From assembly GCF_002294725.1 (NCBI RefSeq), contig NZ_NSFT01000005.1, forward strand, positions 248,001-312,000: 64,000 nucleotides of DNA. The letters run 5' to 3'. The notes beneath the pieces were generated by a model. It was not told the origin of the DNA, did not search any database, and worked only from the letters and a program-made list of their open reading frames with translations. Position numbers and translations under genes: made by a program. The stretch is from Mesorhizobium sp. WSM4313 (lineage in GTDB: Bacteria; Pseudomonadota; Alphaproteobacteria; Rhizobiales; Rhizobiaceae). Positions 16,615-25,474 of the stretch are shown one piece after another (within the stretch, counting starts at the first letter, position 1; every line of letters starts with the position of its first letter).

Positions 16615-17912
16615 TGCTGAACCTGTTTGTTCGCCGATTTGCTGGGATCGATGGTGTTGTCGACGGCAACCGACATGCCGTTGAAGAGCCGGTTCTGGCC
16701 GGCCGTGACGACCTGGTCGCCGTCCTTGAGGCCCTCGACGATCTCAACCATGCCGTTGTTGCGGCGGCCGAGCTTGACGAAGACCTGCGAGATGGTGAGC
16801 GCAGGCTGCTGCGCGGCCTCGGCCGGCTTGGCGGCGTCGCCGGCCGCTTTGTCGGCCGGCTTCGCGTCCGCCGGCTTTGCGGCGTTGTCGGCTGGCTTGG
16901 TGGCGTCCGCCTGCGGCTTGACGGCATCGCCGGCCGCCTTATCGGCGCTAACCTTCTGCTCATCCGGCTTCGCCGGCGCGGCAGCGGCTGCGGGCTTCGC
17001 CGGCTCGACCACGAAGACATAATCGCCATAGAGGCTGGTCGTCACCGCCGTCTGCGGCACGGAAATGACATTGTTTTCCTGCGGCAGCTCGACACGGATC
17101 TGGACGAACTGGCCAGGCGTCAGCTTGCCTTCCGGATTGGCGACCTCGCCGCGAATCGAGACCAGCCGGCTGGCGGGATCGATCTTGGGGTCGATGCCGC
17201 GAATGGAGCCGGCAAATGACATATCGGCGAGATTGGTGCCGAGCTTGATGGTCTGGCCGATCTTAAGCAGCGGCAGCTGCTGTTCGGGTACCGTGAAGTC
17301 GACCCGCATCGTGTCCAGGTCCTGGATCGTCACCACCGCATTGCCTGGCGCCAGATACTGGCCGATGTCGATCTTCGGGATACCGACCGTGCCGCCGAAG
17401 GGTGCGGATAATTGCTTCTGATCGAGCACCGCCTGCAGCTTGTTGACCTGCGCGGCCGAGGCGTCCGCCGCGGCACGCGCAGCGTCAAGCGTCGCGTCGG
17501 TGCCGACGCCGCGCCGCTGTAATTCGATCGCGCGGGTCAGCGCCGCCTGGTCCGAGGCGGCCTGCGCCTTCTGCGCCACCAGATCGGCTTTCTCGACGGC
17601 ATCGTCGAGCTGCACCAGCACCGCGTCGGCGGCAACCTTCTGGTTTGCGTGGAAAAGGATGTCCCTGACGATGCCGCTCGTCTCGAGGGTGAGATCGACG
17701 CCTCGCACGGCGTTGACGGTGCCGATGGCCTCGATGCCGGGGGTCCATACCGAAGGCTTGACCGTCACTGTCGAGACCGTCGCGGCCGGCGGCTTCATGG
17801 TAGCGAAATACTGCTTGATGCCGGCGTCGCGCATGAAGTTGAAACCAACGATGCCGACGCACACCAAGGCAAGCAGCAGCAAAAATCCGGCGATGATGAA
17901 AAAGCGCTTCAC
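16611..17912 (-). CDS. RND periplasmic adaptor (membrane-fusion protein) with Ala/Pro/Lys-rich insert
   Basis: A 433-residue AcrA/HlyD-type adaptor with an N-terminal membrane anchor (residues about 3-22), a lipoyl-like and short alpha-hairpin region, then a beta-barrel domain. Unusually, a stretch of about 75 residues made almost only of Ala, Pro, Lys, Asp and Glu sits near the C-terminus, between the beta-barrel and the membrane-proximal domain (VFVVEPAKP... to ...QPALTISQVFVKLG). I chose GTG 17912, which has GAGGGGA 7 nt upstream, over an in-frame TTG at 17942. It is first in the efflux operon. Confidence 0.88.
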   Translation of the reverse strand: MKRFFIIAGFLLLLALVCVGIVGFNFMRDAGIKQYFATMKPPAATVSTVTVKPSVWTPGIEAIGTVNAVRGVDLTLETSGIVRDILFHANQKVAADAVLVQLDDAVEKADLVAQKAQAASDQAALTRAIELQRRGVGTDATLDAARAAADASAAQVNKLQAVLDQKQLSAPFGGTVGIPKIDIGQYLAPGNAVVTIQDLDTMRVDFTVPEQQLPLLKIGQTIKLGTNLADMSFAGSIRGIDPKIDPASRLVSIRGEVANPEGKLTPGQFVQIRVELPQENNVISVPQTAVTTSLYGDYVFVVEPAKPAAAAAPAKPDEQKVSADKAAGDAVKPQADATKPADNAAKPADAKPADKAAGDAAKPAEAAQQPALTISQVFVKLGRRNNGMVEIVEGLKDGDQVVTAGQNRLFNGMSVAVDNTIDPSKSANKQVQQ

Positions 17913-18059
17913 GGATGGTCCCCTCGAGCCGGCAACCGGCAAATCAATCGATGCCGGGGCACATATCGACGATAAGTCCCGATTTCAAATCGGCGCGCTT
18001 TACTGTACCGGCTGGACGGTCTTGTCAATTCTGCCTAAGCTAATGTACGGGGAGGCGCG

Positions 18060-18593
18060 ATGAGAGTACCCAGGGCGAACTCGCGCGAAAAGATACTTGC
18101 CGCCGCTGCCGACGTGGCGCGCGAGGCTGGTCCGGGAAGCCTGTCGCTCGAGGCGGTCGCAAGCCGCGCCGGCGTGTCGAAGGGCGGCCTGCTCTACAAT
18201 TTTCCGACCAAAGCCAAGCTGATGCAGGGGCTCGTCGAAAGCTATCTCAACGACTTCCAGAAGGCGCTGGAAACACGCGCAACCGAGGCCGGCCATGAAA
18301 GCGTGCTCTCAGCCTATATCAAGCTGTCGGCCGATGATTGCGAGCGGCCGAAACCGTCGGCGTCGTGGATGTTCTCGGCGATTGCGGAGGATCCCGATTT
18401 TCTGACACCGATCAAGGCCTTCAAGCGCCAGCTGTTCGAAAGGCTGAAGGGGGAGACGGACGACCTCGGCTCGCTGCTGGTCTGCTTTCTCGCCATCGAA
18501 GGGATGCGCAGCATGAATCTGTTCGATTCAGACGTGCTCTCAGAAGACGAGCGCAAGCTTCTGGTGTCCTCGCTCCTGAAGATAGCCGGATAG
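18060..18593 (+). CDS. TetR-family transcriptional regulator
   Basis: A 177-residue repressor. The N-terminal helix-turn-helix spans about residues 8-52 (SREKILAAAADVAREAG ... VSKGGLLYNFPTKAKLM), and the C-terminal ligand domain resembles the TetR_C group found with efflux pumps. GGGGAGG lies 5 nt before the ATG. The gene is divergent from the efflux operon, with about 147 nt between starts. An ACCG-N6-CGGT inverted motif at 18007-18020 could be its operator, though the arms are short. It most likely represses the pump until a substrate binds. Confidence 0.87.
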   Translation: MRVPRANSREKILAAAADVAREAGPGSLSLEAVASRAGVSKGGLLYNFPTKAKLMQGLVESYLNDFQKALETRATEAGHESVLSAYIKLSADDCERPKPSASWMFSAIAEDPDFLTPIKAFKRQLFERLKGETDDLGSLLVCFLAIEGMRSMNLFDSDVLSEDERKLLVSSLLKIAG

Positions 18594-18648
18594 GTCACCA
18601 ACGGTTTGGTGGTGACCAAACGGCTTGGTAGTGGTGGTGACCAAACGG
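18593..18648. repeat. Hairpin plus 16-bp tandem direct repeat
   Basis: GGTCACCA (18593-18600) pairs with TGGTGACC (18610-18617). GGTGGTGACCAAACGG occurs at 18608-18623 and exactly again at 18633-18648, a 25-nt period. It begins at the TetR stop and lies before the phosphate-transporter gene, so it may be a terminator relic or operator array. Confidence 0.55.
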
Positions 18649-18728
18649 TTAACAGCGTCACACCAGCTTCATCCTAGGGACATAGCGTCCTCCCCGGTTC
18701 TTTGCTGCAATGCAAAAGGAGTGGGACA

Positions 18729-20339
18729 ATGGTGGACGTAGTTTCGAGTGAAGCGGGGATCCCGAGACCGGATCATCCCCTGGATCAATCGGGCGGTGCC
18801 AAATGGTTCCTGCCGACTTTCGGCGTGCTGGTGCTCGTCGGCATCGTCTATGTCGGCTATGCGCTCAGCCAGGATCTGGCCATCGCCAAGACGGTGCCCT
18901 GGATCCTGCTTGGGATCGCGCTTCTGATCGCGCTGGGCTTCGAATTCGTCAACGGCTTCCACGATACCGCCAACGCGGTCGCCACCGTCATCTACACGCG
19001 CTCGCTGCCGGCCGAATTCGCCGTCATGTGGTCGGGCGTCTTCAATTTCCTCGGGGTGCTGACCTCGAGCGGCGCGGTGGCCTTCGGCATCCTGTCGCTG
19101 CTGCCGGTCGAGCTCATCCTGCAGGTCGGCTCGTCATCCGGCTTCGCCATGGTGTTCGCCCTTCTGGTCGCCGCCATCCTGTGGAACCTCGGCACCTGGT
19201 TCCTCGGCCTGCCGGCCTCGAGCTCGCATACGATGGTCGGCTCGATCATCGGCGTCGGCCTCGCCAACCAGTTCATGGCCCCGGCCGGAAGCGCCACCAG
19301 CGGCGTCGACTGGGGGCAGGCGACCAATGTCGGCATCACCTTGCTGGTCTCGCCGATCGTCGGCTTCTTCGCCGCCGCCATCCTGCTCTATGCCATGAAG
19401 CTCCTGGTGCGCAATCCGGCGCTCTATGAAGCGCCGAAGGGCAATGCGCCGCCGCCATGGTGGATCCGCGCGCTGCTGATCTTCACCTGCACCGGCGTCA
19501 GCTTCGCGCACGGCTCCAATGACGGTCAGAAGGGCATGGGGCTGATCATGCTTATCCTGATCGGCGTGGTGCCGACAGCTTACGCGCTCAACCGCACGCC
19601 CGACATCAACTATCTCGACGCCTACAAGGCGGCCTCGGTGTCTGTCGAGCAGGCTCTGGGCAAGTACGTCAAGCCTGGCGTTGCTGTCGCCGATGCCAAT
19701 GCTGCCAAGGCTGCCGTGCAGGAGGCTGTGCGCAGCAAGAGCTGGAACGATCAGACCACGATCGCGCTGCAGACCTATATCCACAACACCACCGCCGGGC
19801 TGCAGCCTTACGCCTCGGTCGATAACGTGCCGACCGACCTTGTCAGCAACGCGCGCAACGACATCTACCTGATCGGCGAAGCGCTGAAGCTGATCGACAA
19901 GAAGAAGCTGCTGCCGATGCAGGACGCCGATCTCAAGGCGGTGACCGACTACCACAAGGCGGTCGACAACGCGACGAAGTTCATTCCGCTCTGGGTGAAG
20001 ATCGCCGTGGCGCTGGCGCTCGGCCTCGGCACCATGGTCGGCTGGAAGCGCATCGTCGTCACCGTCGGCGAGAAGATCGGCAAGAGCCATCTGACTTATG
20101 GTCAGGGCGCCGCCGCCGAGCTTGTCGCGATGATCACCATCGGCATGGCCGACCGTTTCGGCCTGCCGGTGTCGACGACGCACGTGCTGTCGTCCGGCGT
20201 CGCCGGCACCATGGCAGCCAACGGTTCCGGCCTGCAATGGTCGACCGTGCGCAACCTGCTGCTGGCCTGGGTGCTCACGCTGCCCTGCTCGATCGCGCTG
20301 GCCTTTGTGCTGTTCGTGATCCTCCGCCACGTGTTCTGA
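18729..20339 (+). CDS. pit: Inorganic phosphate transporter, PiT family
   Basis: A 536-residue integral membrane protein with the duplicated PiT signature: GFEFVNGFHDTANAVATVIYTR in the first half and a matching GMADRFGLPVSTTHVLSS segment in the second, plus SFAHGSNDGQKGMG. It takes up phosphate with a cation. A hydrophilic region of about 130 residues (roughly 300-430) separates the halves and makes it longer than many homologues. ATG 18729 follows AAGGAG at 7 nt. No DUF47/PhoU-like partner gene, often adjacent in rhizobia, is present. Confidence 0.9.
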   Translation: MVDVVSSEAGIPRPDHPLDQSGGAKWFLPTFGVLVLVGIVYVGYALSQDLAIAKTVPWILLGIALLIALGFEFVNGFHDTANAVATVIYTRSLPAEFAVMWSGVFNFLGVLTSSGAVAFGILSLLPVELILQVGSSSGFAMVFALLVAAILWNLGTWFLGLPASSSHTMVGSIIGVGLANQFMAPAGSATSGVDWGQATNVGITLLVSPIVGFFAAAILLYAMKLLVRNPALYEAPKGNAPPPWWIRALLIFTCTGVSFAHGSNDGQKGMGLIMLILIGVVPTAYALNRTPDINYLDAYKAASVSVEQALGKYVKPGVAVADANAAKAAVQEAVRSKSWNDQTTIALQTYIHNTTAGLQPYASVDNVPTDLVSNARNDIYLIGEALKLIDKKKLLPMQDADLKAVTDYHKAVDNATKFIPLWVKIAVALALGLGTMVGWKRIVVTVGEKIGKSHLTYGQGAAAELVAMITIGMADRFGLPVSTTHVLSSGVAGTMAANGSGLQWSTVRNLLLAWVLTLPCSIALAFVLFVILRHVF

Positions 20340-20356
20340 GCAGGAAGGTCCTCAAG

Positions 20357-20388
20357 GAAACGGCGCGGCTGGCGGCGCCGTTTCTTTC
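20357..20388 (+). terminator. Intrinsic terminator
   Basis: The stem GAAACGGCGC / GCGCCGTTTC lies about 18 nt after the phosphate-transporter stop, followed by a short TTTCC tail. The stem is strong and the T-run weak. Confidence 0.65.
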
Positions 20389-20419
20389 CACCGCCGCGCA
20401 ACTTTTGCCCTGCTAGCTG

Positions 20420-20519
20420 GAGCGGTTCACCGTTTCACGGAAACGGCGAACCGCTCTATCTCTTTGTTTTGCGCAATTCCGGACGGAAAACCGCTCACAC
20501 TTTTCCTGGAATTGCTCTA
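20420..20519. repeat. Dispersed ~100-bp repeat, copy B
   Basis: This is the clearest copy: a GAGCGGTTC...GAACCGCTC outer hairpin with inner CCGTTTC-acg-GAAACGG, then CTATCTCTTTGTTTTGCGC, AATTCCGGACGGAAAACCGC and TTTTCCTGGAATTGCTCTA. The right end, AATTCC...GGAATT, also forms a hairpin. It overlaps the last 25 nt of the neighbouring membrane-protein gene and provides its stop. Confidence 0.8.
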
Positions 20520-21337
20520 AGGCGGCGCAGCTGGCGCAGCGACAAAACATGCAGCAGGATTGAGCTTGGCACCACGAAAGCAGGGGTCAGCACACCCGGA
20601 TAATCGCCAGCGCCGATGCTCAGCACATCCGGAACGATCAACTGCCACGGGCCGGGCGAGGTGATTATGCCCATGGTGATCGCGACAGCGAAATCGGCAA
20701 GGCCGAGGATATTCCAGAGAATTGCTGCCCTCCGGCCCCCGGCTGTGCCGGTCGCCACCGCGATCGCCGCAGGCAACGCGAACAGCCCTGTCAGCACGTC
20801 GCCAACGCCTGCCGGCACCGCGAATACGCCGGGCAGCGCACCATGCAGCCACGCCGCGAGCGCCCAACTGCCGAATACGCGGTAGAGCTGAACCGCGACG
20901 AGCCAGCTCGCCGGCGTCGCATCGAGCACCTGCCCGACCCGCCTGGAGAACAGCAACAGCGGCGCACCGATGATCACCGGCAGGAAGATGGCCGATGGCA
21001 ACGCCGGTAAAGCCGTGGCGTCCGGATGGAAGATGCCATTGATCGCGGCGCTCCAAGCGACGGCGAACCACAGCGTATCCGGGATCATGATTGCCAGCCA
21101 AGTCGCGCGACGTTGACCCGGTGTCAGGCTCGTATGTTCGAGGCCGAGCCACAATCCCAGGGCGATGAGCCCGTGGGCCGCGAGCTGGTGGAACGTGGTC
21201 GGAACGCCGCTCTCCGGGATCGCCGGCCAACGATAGATCAAGAGTAGCCACAGCGTTGTGAGCGGCACAAACCACAGCAGGCCTCGCCAAGCGTCACGCA
21301 ATGGAACGACGGCAGGGGAAACAGCTTCGGCGGTCAT
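20495..21337 (-). CDS. Multi-pass membrane protein of unknown function, 280 aa
   Basis: I do not recognise the family. It has about seven predicted membrane segments (for example residues 18-38, 58-75, 80-98, 120-140, 150-170, 180-200, 210-235) with short loops and few charged residues. The start at 21337 has GGAG about 9 nt upstream. The last residues (Ala-Ile-Pro-Gly-Lys-Val) and the stop are read from the dispersed repeat at 20420-20519, so the original C-terminus may have been replaced when the repeat arrived. It stands alone between the phosphate-transporter gene and the patatin gene. Confidence 0.65.
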   Translation of the reverse strand: MTAEAVSPAVVPLRDAWRGLLWFVPLTTLWLLLIYRWPAIPESGVPTTFHQLAAHGLIALGLWLGLEHTSLTPGQRRATWLAIMIPDTLWFAVAWSAAINGIFHPDATALPALPSAIFLPVIIGAPLLLFSRRVGQVLDATPASWLVAVQLYRVFGSWALAAWLHGALPGVFAVPAGVGDVLTGLFALPAAIAVATGTAGGRRAAILWNILGLADFAVAITMGIITSPGPWQLIVPDVLSIGAGDYPGVLTPAFVVPSSILLHVLSLRQLRRLRAIPGKV

Positions 21338-21523
21338 CGGCGGTACTCCATTGAGCCCAGCGCATTTTGCTGACGCCCAGATGTAAGCCCGCTCTCCGCG
21401 AGGCGGCTATCCGCGACAATGTTGATGGCCTGTGAAGCAGAGCTTCACAGTTTGCGGGGCTCCCAGGCGAGCGGCCGCTGTGACTTTTTCCCGAGATTGC
21501 TCCGCTTGTGGCGGATGCAAATA

Positions 21524-22684
21524 TCAGGTCGGATCTTCGCGATGCAGGTCGTGGATGGTCACGCCGTCGGCGTTGTCGGGCAGCATCAGCCACTTCTTGT
21601 GACGCAGCGTGCGCTCGGTGTCTTCCAGGCCCATTTCCCAGTGCTCGCGCATCGAGGTACCGGAAAACTCGTAGTCCTTGGCGTGGCCTTCATAGCCTTT
21701 GTGCTGGTAGATCAGGTGGACGATGTTGACCACGCCGGCGTCGGAATAGTCGGCCATCAGTTCCCTCTCGCCGTCCTTGAGCTGGTCCGGCGGCACGCGC
21801 TTCAGCGCGTCGAGCAGCTTCATCTTGAGCGCATGGATGCGCTGGAAGTTGTCGGTGTTCTGGCGCGTGCGGCTGGAATACATGATGTCCTTGTGGCGCG
21901 ACAGGACGTCGGCCAAGCCGCGCGGCAGCACGCCGCGGGCGCTGAACAGATCGACCTGGAACACCAGCGAGGAGCGGTCCTCCTCCTGGTCGAGCAGATA
22001 TTGCAGCGGCGTGTTGGAGACGATGCCGCCGTCCCAGTAATACTCGCCTTCGATGCGGATCGAGGGGAAGGCAGGCGGCAGCGCGCCGCTCGCCATGATG
22101 TGCTCCGGCCCGATGCGCACCTTGTCGGTGTCGAAATAGACGAAGTTGCCAGTCCTGACATTGACCGCGCCGACGCTCAAGCGCTTCTTGCCATCGTTCA
22201 GCACGTCGAAGTCGATCAGGCTCTCCAGCGTGTCCTTGAGCTCGGCGGTGTCGTAGAAGCTTGTGGCGCCTTCGGCTCCCGCCAGCTGGAACCAGGGGTT
22301 GGGATTGCGCGGCTTGAAGAAGCCGGGCTGGCCCATGGTCATGGTCATCAATGACGAGGTCTGGTTGCGGATATCGCGATAGATGTCGCCTTCCGGCGTA
22401 TAGGCCCAGATCTTACGGCCCGAGATCGTCTGCCAGAACTGCTCCAGCCGCTGCAGGCGGCGGCTCGGCTCGTTGCCGGCGATGATCGAGGCATTGATGG
22501 CGCCGATCGAGACGCCGGACAGCCAGGTCGGCTCGCAGCCGGCGTCGGCAAGCGCCTGATAGACCCCCGCCTGGTAGGCGCCGAGTGCGCCACCGCCCTG
22601 GAAGACCAGGGCGATGCGGTCATATTGCGCCGTGATTTCCGCGATGGTGGCGGCGGCCGCCTTGTTGCGGGTACGCTCAAGCAC
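21524..22684 (-). CDS. Patatin-like phospholipase
   Basis: A 386-residue lipid hydrolase. It shows the oxyanion Gly-rich motif [12 protein letters not shown], the nucleophile elbow GVSIG with the catalytic Ser, and the catalytic Asp in DGGIVSNTP. An extra C-terminal domain of about 150 residues resembles the DUF3734 extension seen in alphaproteobacterial members. GTG 22684 is the likely start: GTGCTTGA overlaps the decarboxylase stop by 8 nt. It is cotranscribed with acetoacetate decarboxylase and opposite 3-hydroxybutyrate dehydrogenase, which suggests a role in storage-polymer or lipid turnover. Confidence 0.87.
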   Translation of the reverse strand: MLERTRNKAAAATIAEITAQYDRIALVFQGGGALGAYQAGVYQALADAGCEPTWLSGVSIGAINASIIAGNEPSRRLQRLEQFWQTISGRKIWAYTPEGDIYRDIRNQTSSLMTMTMGQPGFFKPRNPNPWFQLAGAEGATSFYDTAELKDTLESLIDFDVLNDGKKRLSVGAVNVRTGNFVYFDTDKVRIGPEHIMASGALPPAFPSIRIEGEYYWDGGIVSNTPLQYLLDQEEDRSSLVFQVDLFSARGVLPRGLADVLSRHKDIMYSSRTRQNTDNFQRIHALKMKLLDALKRVPPDQLKDGERELMADYSDAGVVNIVHLIYQHKGYEGHAKDYEFSGTSMREHWEMGLEDTERTLRHKKWLMLPDNADGVTIHDLHREDPT

Positions 22685-23465
22685 CGGCTTTCTCCAGTTC
22701 CTTCGCGCCGGCAGCCGATCGGCCGCGGTCCGCGAGATAATCATGCACGACTTCGCCAAGACCGAGCGTCAGGTCGGCGGTGAAGTGAACGGCCGAGACG
22801 ATGTCGAGCACAGGCAGCTTGGCGACATCGGCCATGACATGCGGCCGAAGGTCGAGCGCGGCGGGCGCCGTCCAGGCTTCCTTCAGCGTGATGTCGGTGA
22901 GGTAGTAGCGGACCAGCTCGCAGATGCGTGGGCTGCCGTCGACATGCGGGATGATCTTGATGAGGAAATTGGGCGCGGCGAGCGAGGCGAGCACCTGGTC
23001 GTGGTCGGCTTCGCTGTGCTTGTAGCCCATGGTGCCGGTGGCGCAGAGCACGCTGCCATAATGCAATGTGCCGACCACCACCTCGCCCTCATGCACGATC
23101 TTGGGGTTGGCGAGCTTTTTTGGAAAACCCCAGAGCTCGCGGCCGCCGGCGATCGGCGCGTCATCGTCGAGATACATGGAATGCACGTAGCCGCCGTGCT
23201 GGCCCTTGTAGCGCACCGGAATGACCTGGCCGGTCTCGGTGTAGTCGCCGAAACCGGTCGAGTCCGGCATGCGGATGAATTCGTATTTGACCAGCGGCTC
23301 GTCGATCTCGAGCGGCGCCGGCACGACGGCTTCCAGCGCCTCGCGCGTCGTGCGGTAGGTGATGATGATGTATTCGCGGTCGAAGAAACGATAAGGGCCG
23401 GGCGGGAAGGACGGGTTGGTGAGCGGCATGGCATAGGCACGCTTCACGACATCGGCGATTTCCAT
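22677..23465 (-). CDS. adc: Acetoacetate decarboxylase
   Basis: A 262-residue enzyme that decarboxylates acetoacetate to acetone and CO2 through a Schiff base. The catalytic lysine segment is visible as [14 protein letters not shown], and the family's Arg/Glu pocket residues precede it. ATG 23465 is chosen because the conserved N-terminus ([23 protein letters not shown]) starts there; an open stretch upstream has no family features. It is first in a two-gene unit with the patatin gene and divergent from 3-hydroxybutyrate dehydrogenase, about 240 nt away. The three genes form a small ketone-body module. Confidence 0.88.
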   Translation of the reverse strand: MEIADVVKRAYAMPLTNPSFPPGPYRFFDREYIIITYRTTREALEAVVPAPLEIDEPLVKYEFIRMPDSTGFGDYTETGQVIPVRYKGQHGGYVHSMYLDDDAPIAGGRELWGFPKKLANPKIVHEGEVVVGTLHYGSVLCATGTMGYKHSEADHDQVLASLAAPNFLIKIIPHVDGSPRICELVRYYLTDITLKEAWTAPAALDLRPHVMADVAKLPVLDIVSAVHFTADLTLGLGEVVHDYLADRGRSAAGAKELEKAGA

Positions 23466-23707
23466 GGCTGGTGCCCCAGGAAGGTTTGAAATGACCCCGC
23501 GCGAATGCGCTGGCAAATATGTTGCATGGCAGCATGACAGTGCCGTGTCAGCCCGGCGACACGCCGCCACGGAGCCGGCAAATGGCGCTGCCGCGCTGTA
23601 ATCGAGCCGACACACGGCCGTGCCATTGTCGTGCTGCATTGCACCAACTATCTGCTCTCCCAACTCGTTGCGTTGATGAGTCCCTCCCACCTCTTGCGAG
23701 ATCTCCC

Positions 23708-24496
23708 ATGGGTTCCCTGTCTTCGAAGAATGTGCTCGTCACCGGCTCGACCAGCGGCATCGGCCTTGCAATCGCGCGTGCCTTCGCCGCGGAGGGCGCC
23801 AACGTCACCATCAACGGCCTGGGCGATGCGGCGGCGATCGAGCGGGAGCGGGCCGGCATCGAGAAGGATTTCGGCGTCAAGTGCCGCTATTCGGGCGCCA
23901 ACATGATGGACGGCGCCGCCGTCACCGCCATGATCCACGAGGCCGAGGCGGCATTCGGCAGCCTCGACATCCTGGTCAACAATGCCGGCATCCAGCATGT
24001 CGCGCCGATCGAGGAATTTCCCGACGACAAATGGGAAGCCATCATCCGCATCAATCTTCTCGCCGCCTTCTACGCCATCAAGGCGGCGGTGCCCGGCATG
24101 AAGAGCCGCAAATGGGGCCGCATCATCAACACGGCTTCGGCGCATGCGCTGGTCGCCTCGCCGTTCAAGTCGGCCTATGTCTCGGCCAAGCACGGCATCG
24201 CCGGCCTGACCAAGACGGTGGCGCTGGAAGTGGCGCAGGACGGCATCACCGTAAATGCGATCGCGCCCGGCTATGTCTGGACGCCGCTGGTCGAGAAGCA
24301 GATTCCCGACACGATGAAGGCGCGCGGCATGACCGAGGAACAGGTCAAGCACGACGTGCTGCTTGCGGCGCAGCCGACCAAGGAATTCGTCACCGTCGAG
24401 GAACTGGCGGCGCTGACTTTGTTCCTGTGCTCGGACGCCGCCAGGCAGATCACCGGCACGACCCTGCCGATGGATGGCGGCTGGACGGCGCAGTAA
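23708..24496 (+). CDS. bdhA: D-3-hydroxybutyrate dehydrogenase (SDR family)
   Basis: A 262-residue short-chain dehydrogenase that interconverts 3-hydroxybutyrate and acetoacetate with NAD. The cofactor motif [15 protein letters not shown], the catalytic Ser ([17 protein letters not shown]) and the YVSAKHG Tyr/Lys pair are all present. The C-terminal [20 protein letters not shown]...[14 protein letters not shown] is typical of BdhA. ATG 23708 fits the family start. A longer open frame upstream lacks coding features. With acetoacetate decarboxylase next door it would join polyhydroxybutyrate breakdown to acetoacetate use. Confidence 0.88.
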   Translation: MGSLSSKNVLVTGSTSGIGLAIARAFAAEGANVTINGLGDAAAIERERAGIEKDFGVKCRYSGANMMDGAAVTAMIHEAEAAFGSLDILVNNAGIQHVAPIEEFPDDKWEAIIRINLLAAFYAIKAAVPGMKSRKWGRIINTASAHALVASPFKSAYVSAKHGIAGLTKTVALEVAQDGITVNAIAPGYVWTPLVEKQIPDTMKARGMTEEQVKHDVLLAAQPTKEFVTVEELAALTLFLCSDAARQITGTTLPMDGGWTAQ

Positions 24497-24658
24497 GCGC
24501 AACGGCGATCGCAAAACGAAGGCGGTCGGAGGCAACGCCTTCCTTGACAATCGGCGGTGATCGTTCCAGCATTCCGGCAAGGGGTTCCCCGCGACGACCC
24601 CGTGAGGCGTCAGCCCAACGATCGCGTCCAAACTCTCTTTGCTCAGGAGGTGGACGCT

Positions 24659-25474
24659 ATGCCGTCAACAACCGCAATCACCGTTCCGCAGCTTTCCCGT
24701 CTCGTCGGCTTGCCCGATGCGCCTTGCCTGGTCGATGTGCGCATCGACGAGGACTATGAAGCCGATCCGCGCCTGTTGCCGGCGTCATCCCGGCGCGATT
24801 TCAGGACTGTCTCAACCTGGGCGTCGGAATTTTCGGGACGCAAAGTCGTCGTGATCTGCCAGAGGGGGCAGAAACTCTCGCAAGGCGTTGCCGCGTGGCT
24901 GCGCCACGAAGGCATTCCGGCGGAATCGCTTGAAGGCGGCTTCGAGGCCTGGGTCGCCGCCAGGGCGCCGTTGGTCAGCGCCGGCGCGATCCCGCTCCGT
25001 GACGAGAAGGGCCGCACCGTATGGGTCACGCGTTCGCGGCCGAAGGTCGACCGCATCGCCTGCCCCTGGCTGATCCGCCGCTTCATCGATCCCGAGGCGG
25101 TTTTCCTGTTCGTCGATCCAGCCGAGGTGCCTCTTGTGGCGGACCGCTTCGCAGCGGTTCCCTTCGACATAGAAGGCGTGTTCTGGAGCCATCGTGGCGA
25201 TCGCTGCACTTTCGACACGATGATCGAGGAATTCGGCCTGCGCGTCGAAGCTCTCGATCGCCTGGCGCTGATCGTGCGCGGCGCCGATACGGCGCGCCTC
25301 GACCTCGTGCCGCAGGCGGCCGGATTCCTCGCCGCCTCGCTCGGCCTGTCGCGCATGTTCCGCGACGACCTCGAGCAGCTCGAAGCCGGCATGCTCCTCT
25401 ATGACGCCTTCTTCCGCTGGTGCCGCGATGCCGCGGACGAGACGCACAACTGGCCGGCAGGAGGCAAGGCGTAA
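24659..25474 (+). CDS. Rhodanese-ChrB fusion protein (chromate-resistance type)
   Basis: A 271-residue two-domain protein. Residues about 8-105 are a rhodanese-like domain with an active-site loop CQRGQKLS, including the Cys. Residues about 120-260 are the ChrB C-terminal domain, with TRSRPKVDRIACPWLIRRFIDP and the FWSHRGDRCTFDTMI segment. ChrB proteins act with the ChrA transporter in chromate sensing or resistance. CAGGAGG lies 8 nt before ATG 24659. Its stop and the chrA start share one base (TAATG), so translation is coupled. It may serve sulfur or oxyanion handling rather than chromate specifically. Confidence 0.87.
   Translation: MPSTTAITVPQLSRLVGLPDAPCLVDVRIDEDYEADPRLLPASSRRDFRTVSTWASEFSGRKVVVICQRGQKLSQGVAAWLRHEGIPAESLEGGFEAWVAARAPLVSAGAIPLRDEKGRTVWVTRSRPKVDRIACPWLIRRFIDPEAVFLFVDPAEVPLVADRFAAVPFDIEGVFWSHRGDRCTFDTMIEEFGLRVEALDRLALIVRGADTARLDLVPQAAGFLAASLGLSRMFRDDLEQLEAGMLLYDAFFRWCRDAADETHNWPAGGKA

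Noticed and set aside
15835..16620. Open plus-strand frame opposite the RND pump gene
   Set aside because: Composition typical of an antisense shadow, and the pump protein is intact on the other strand.
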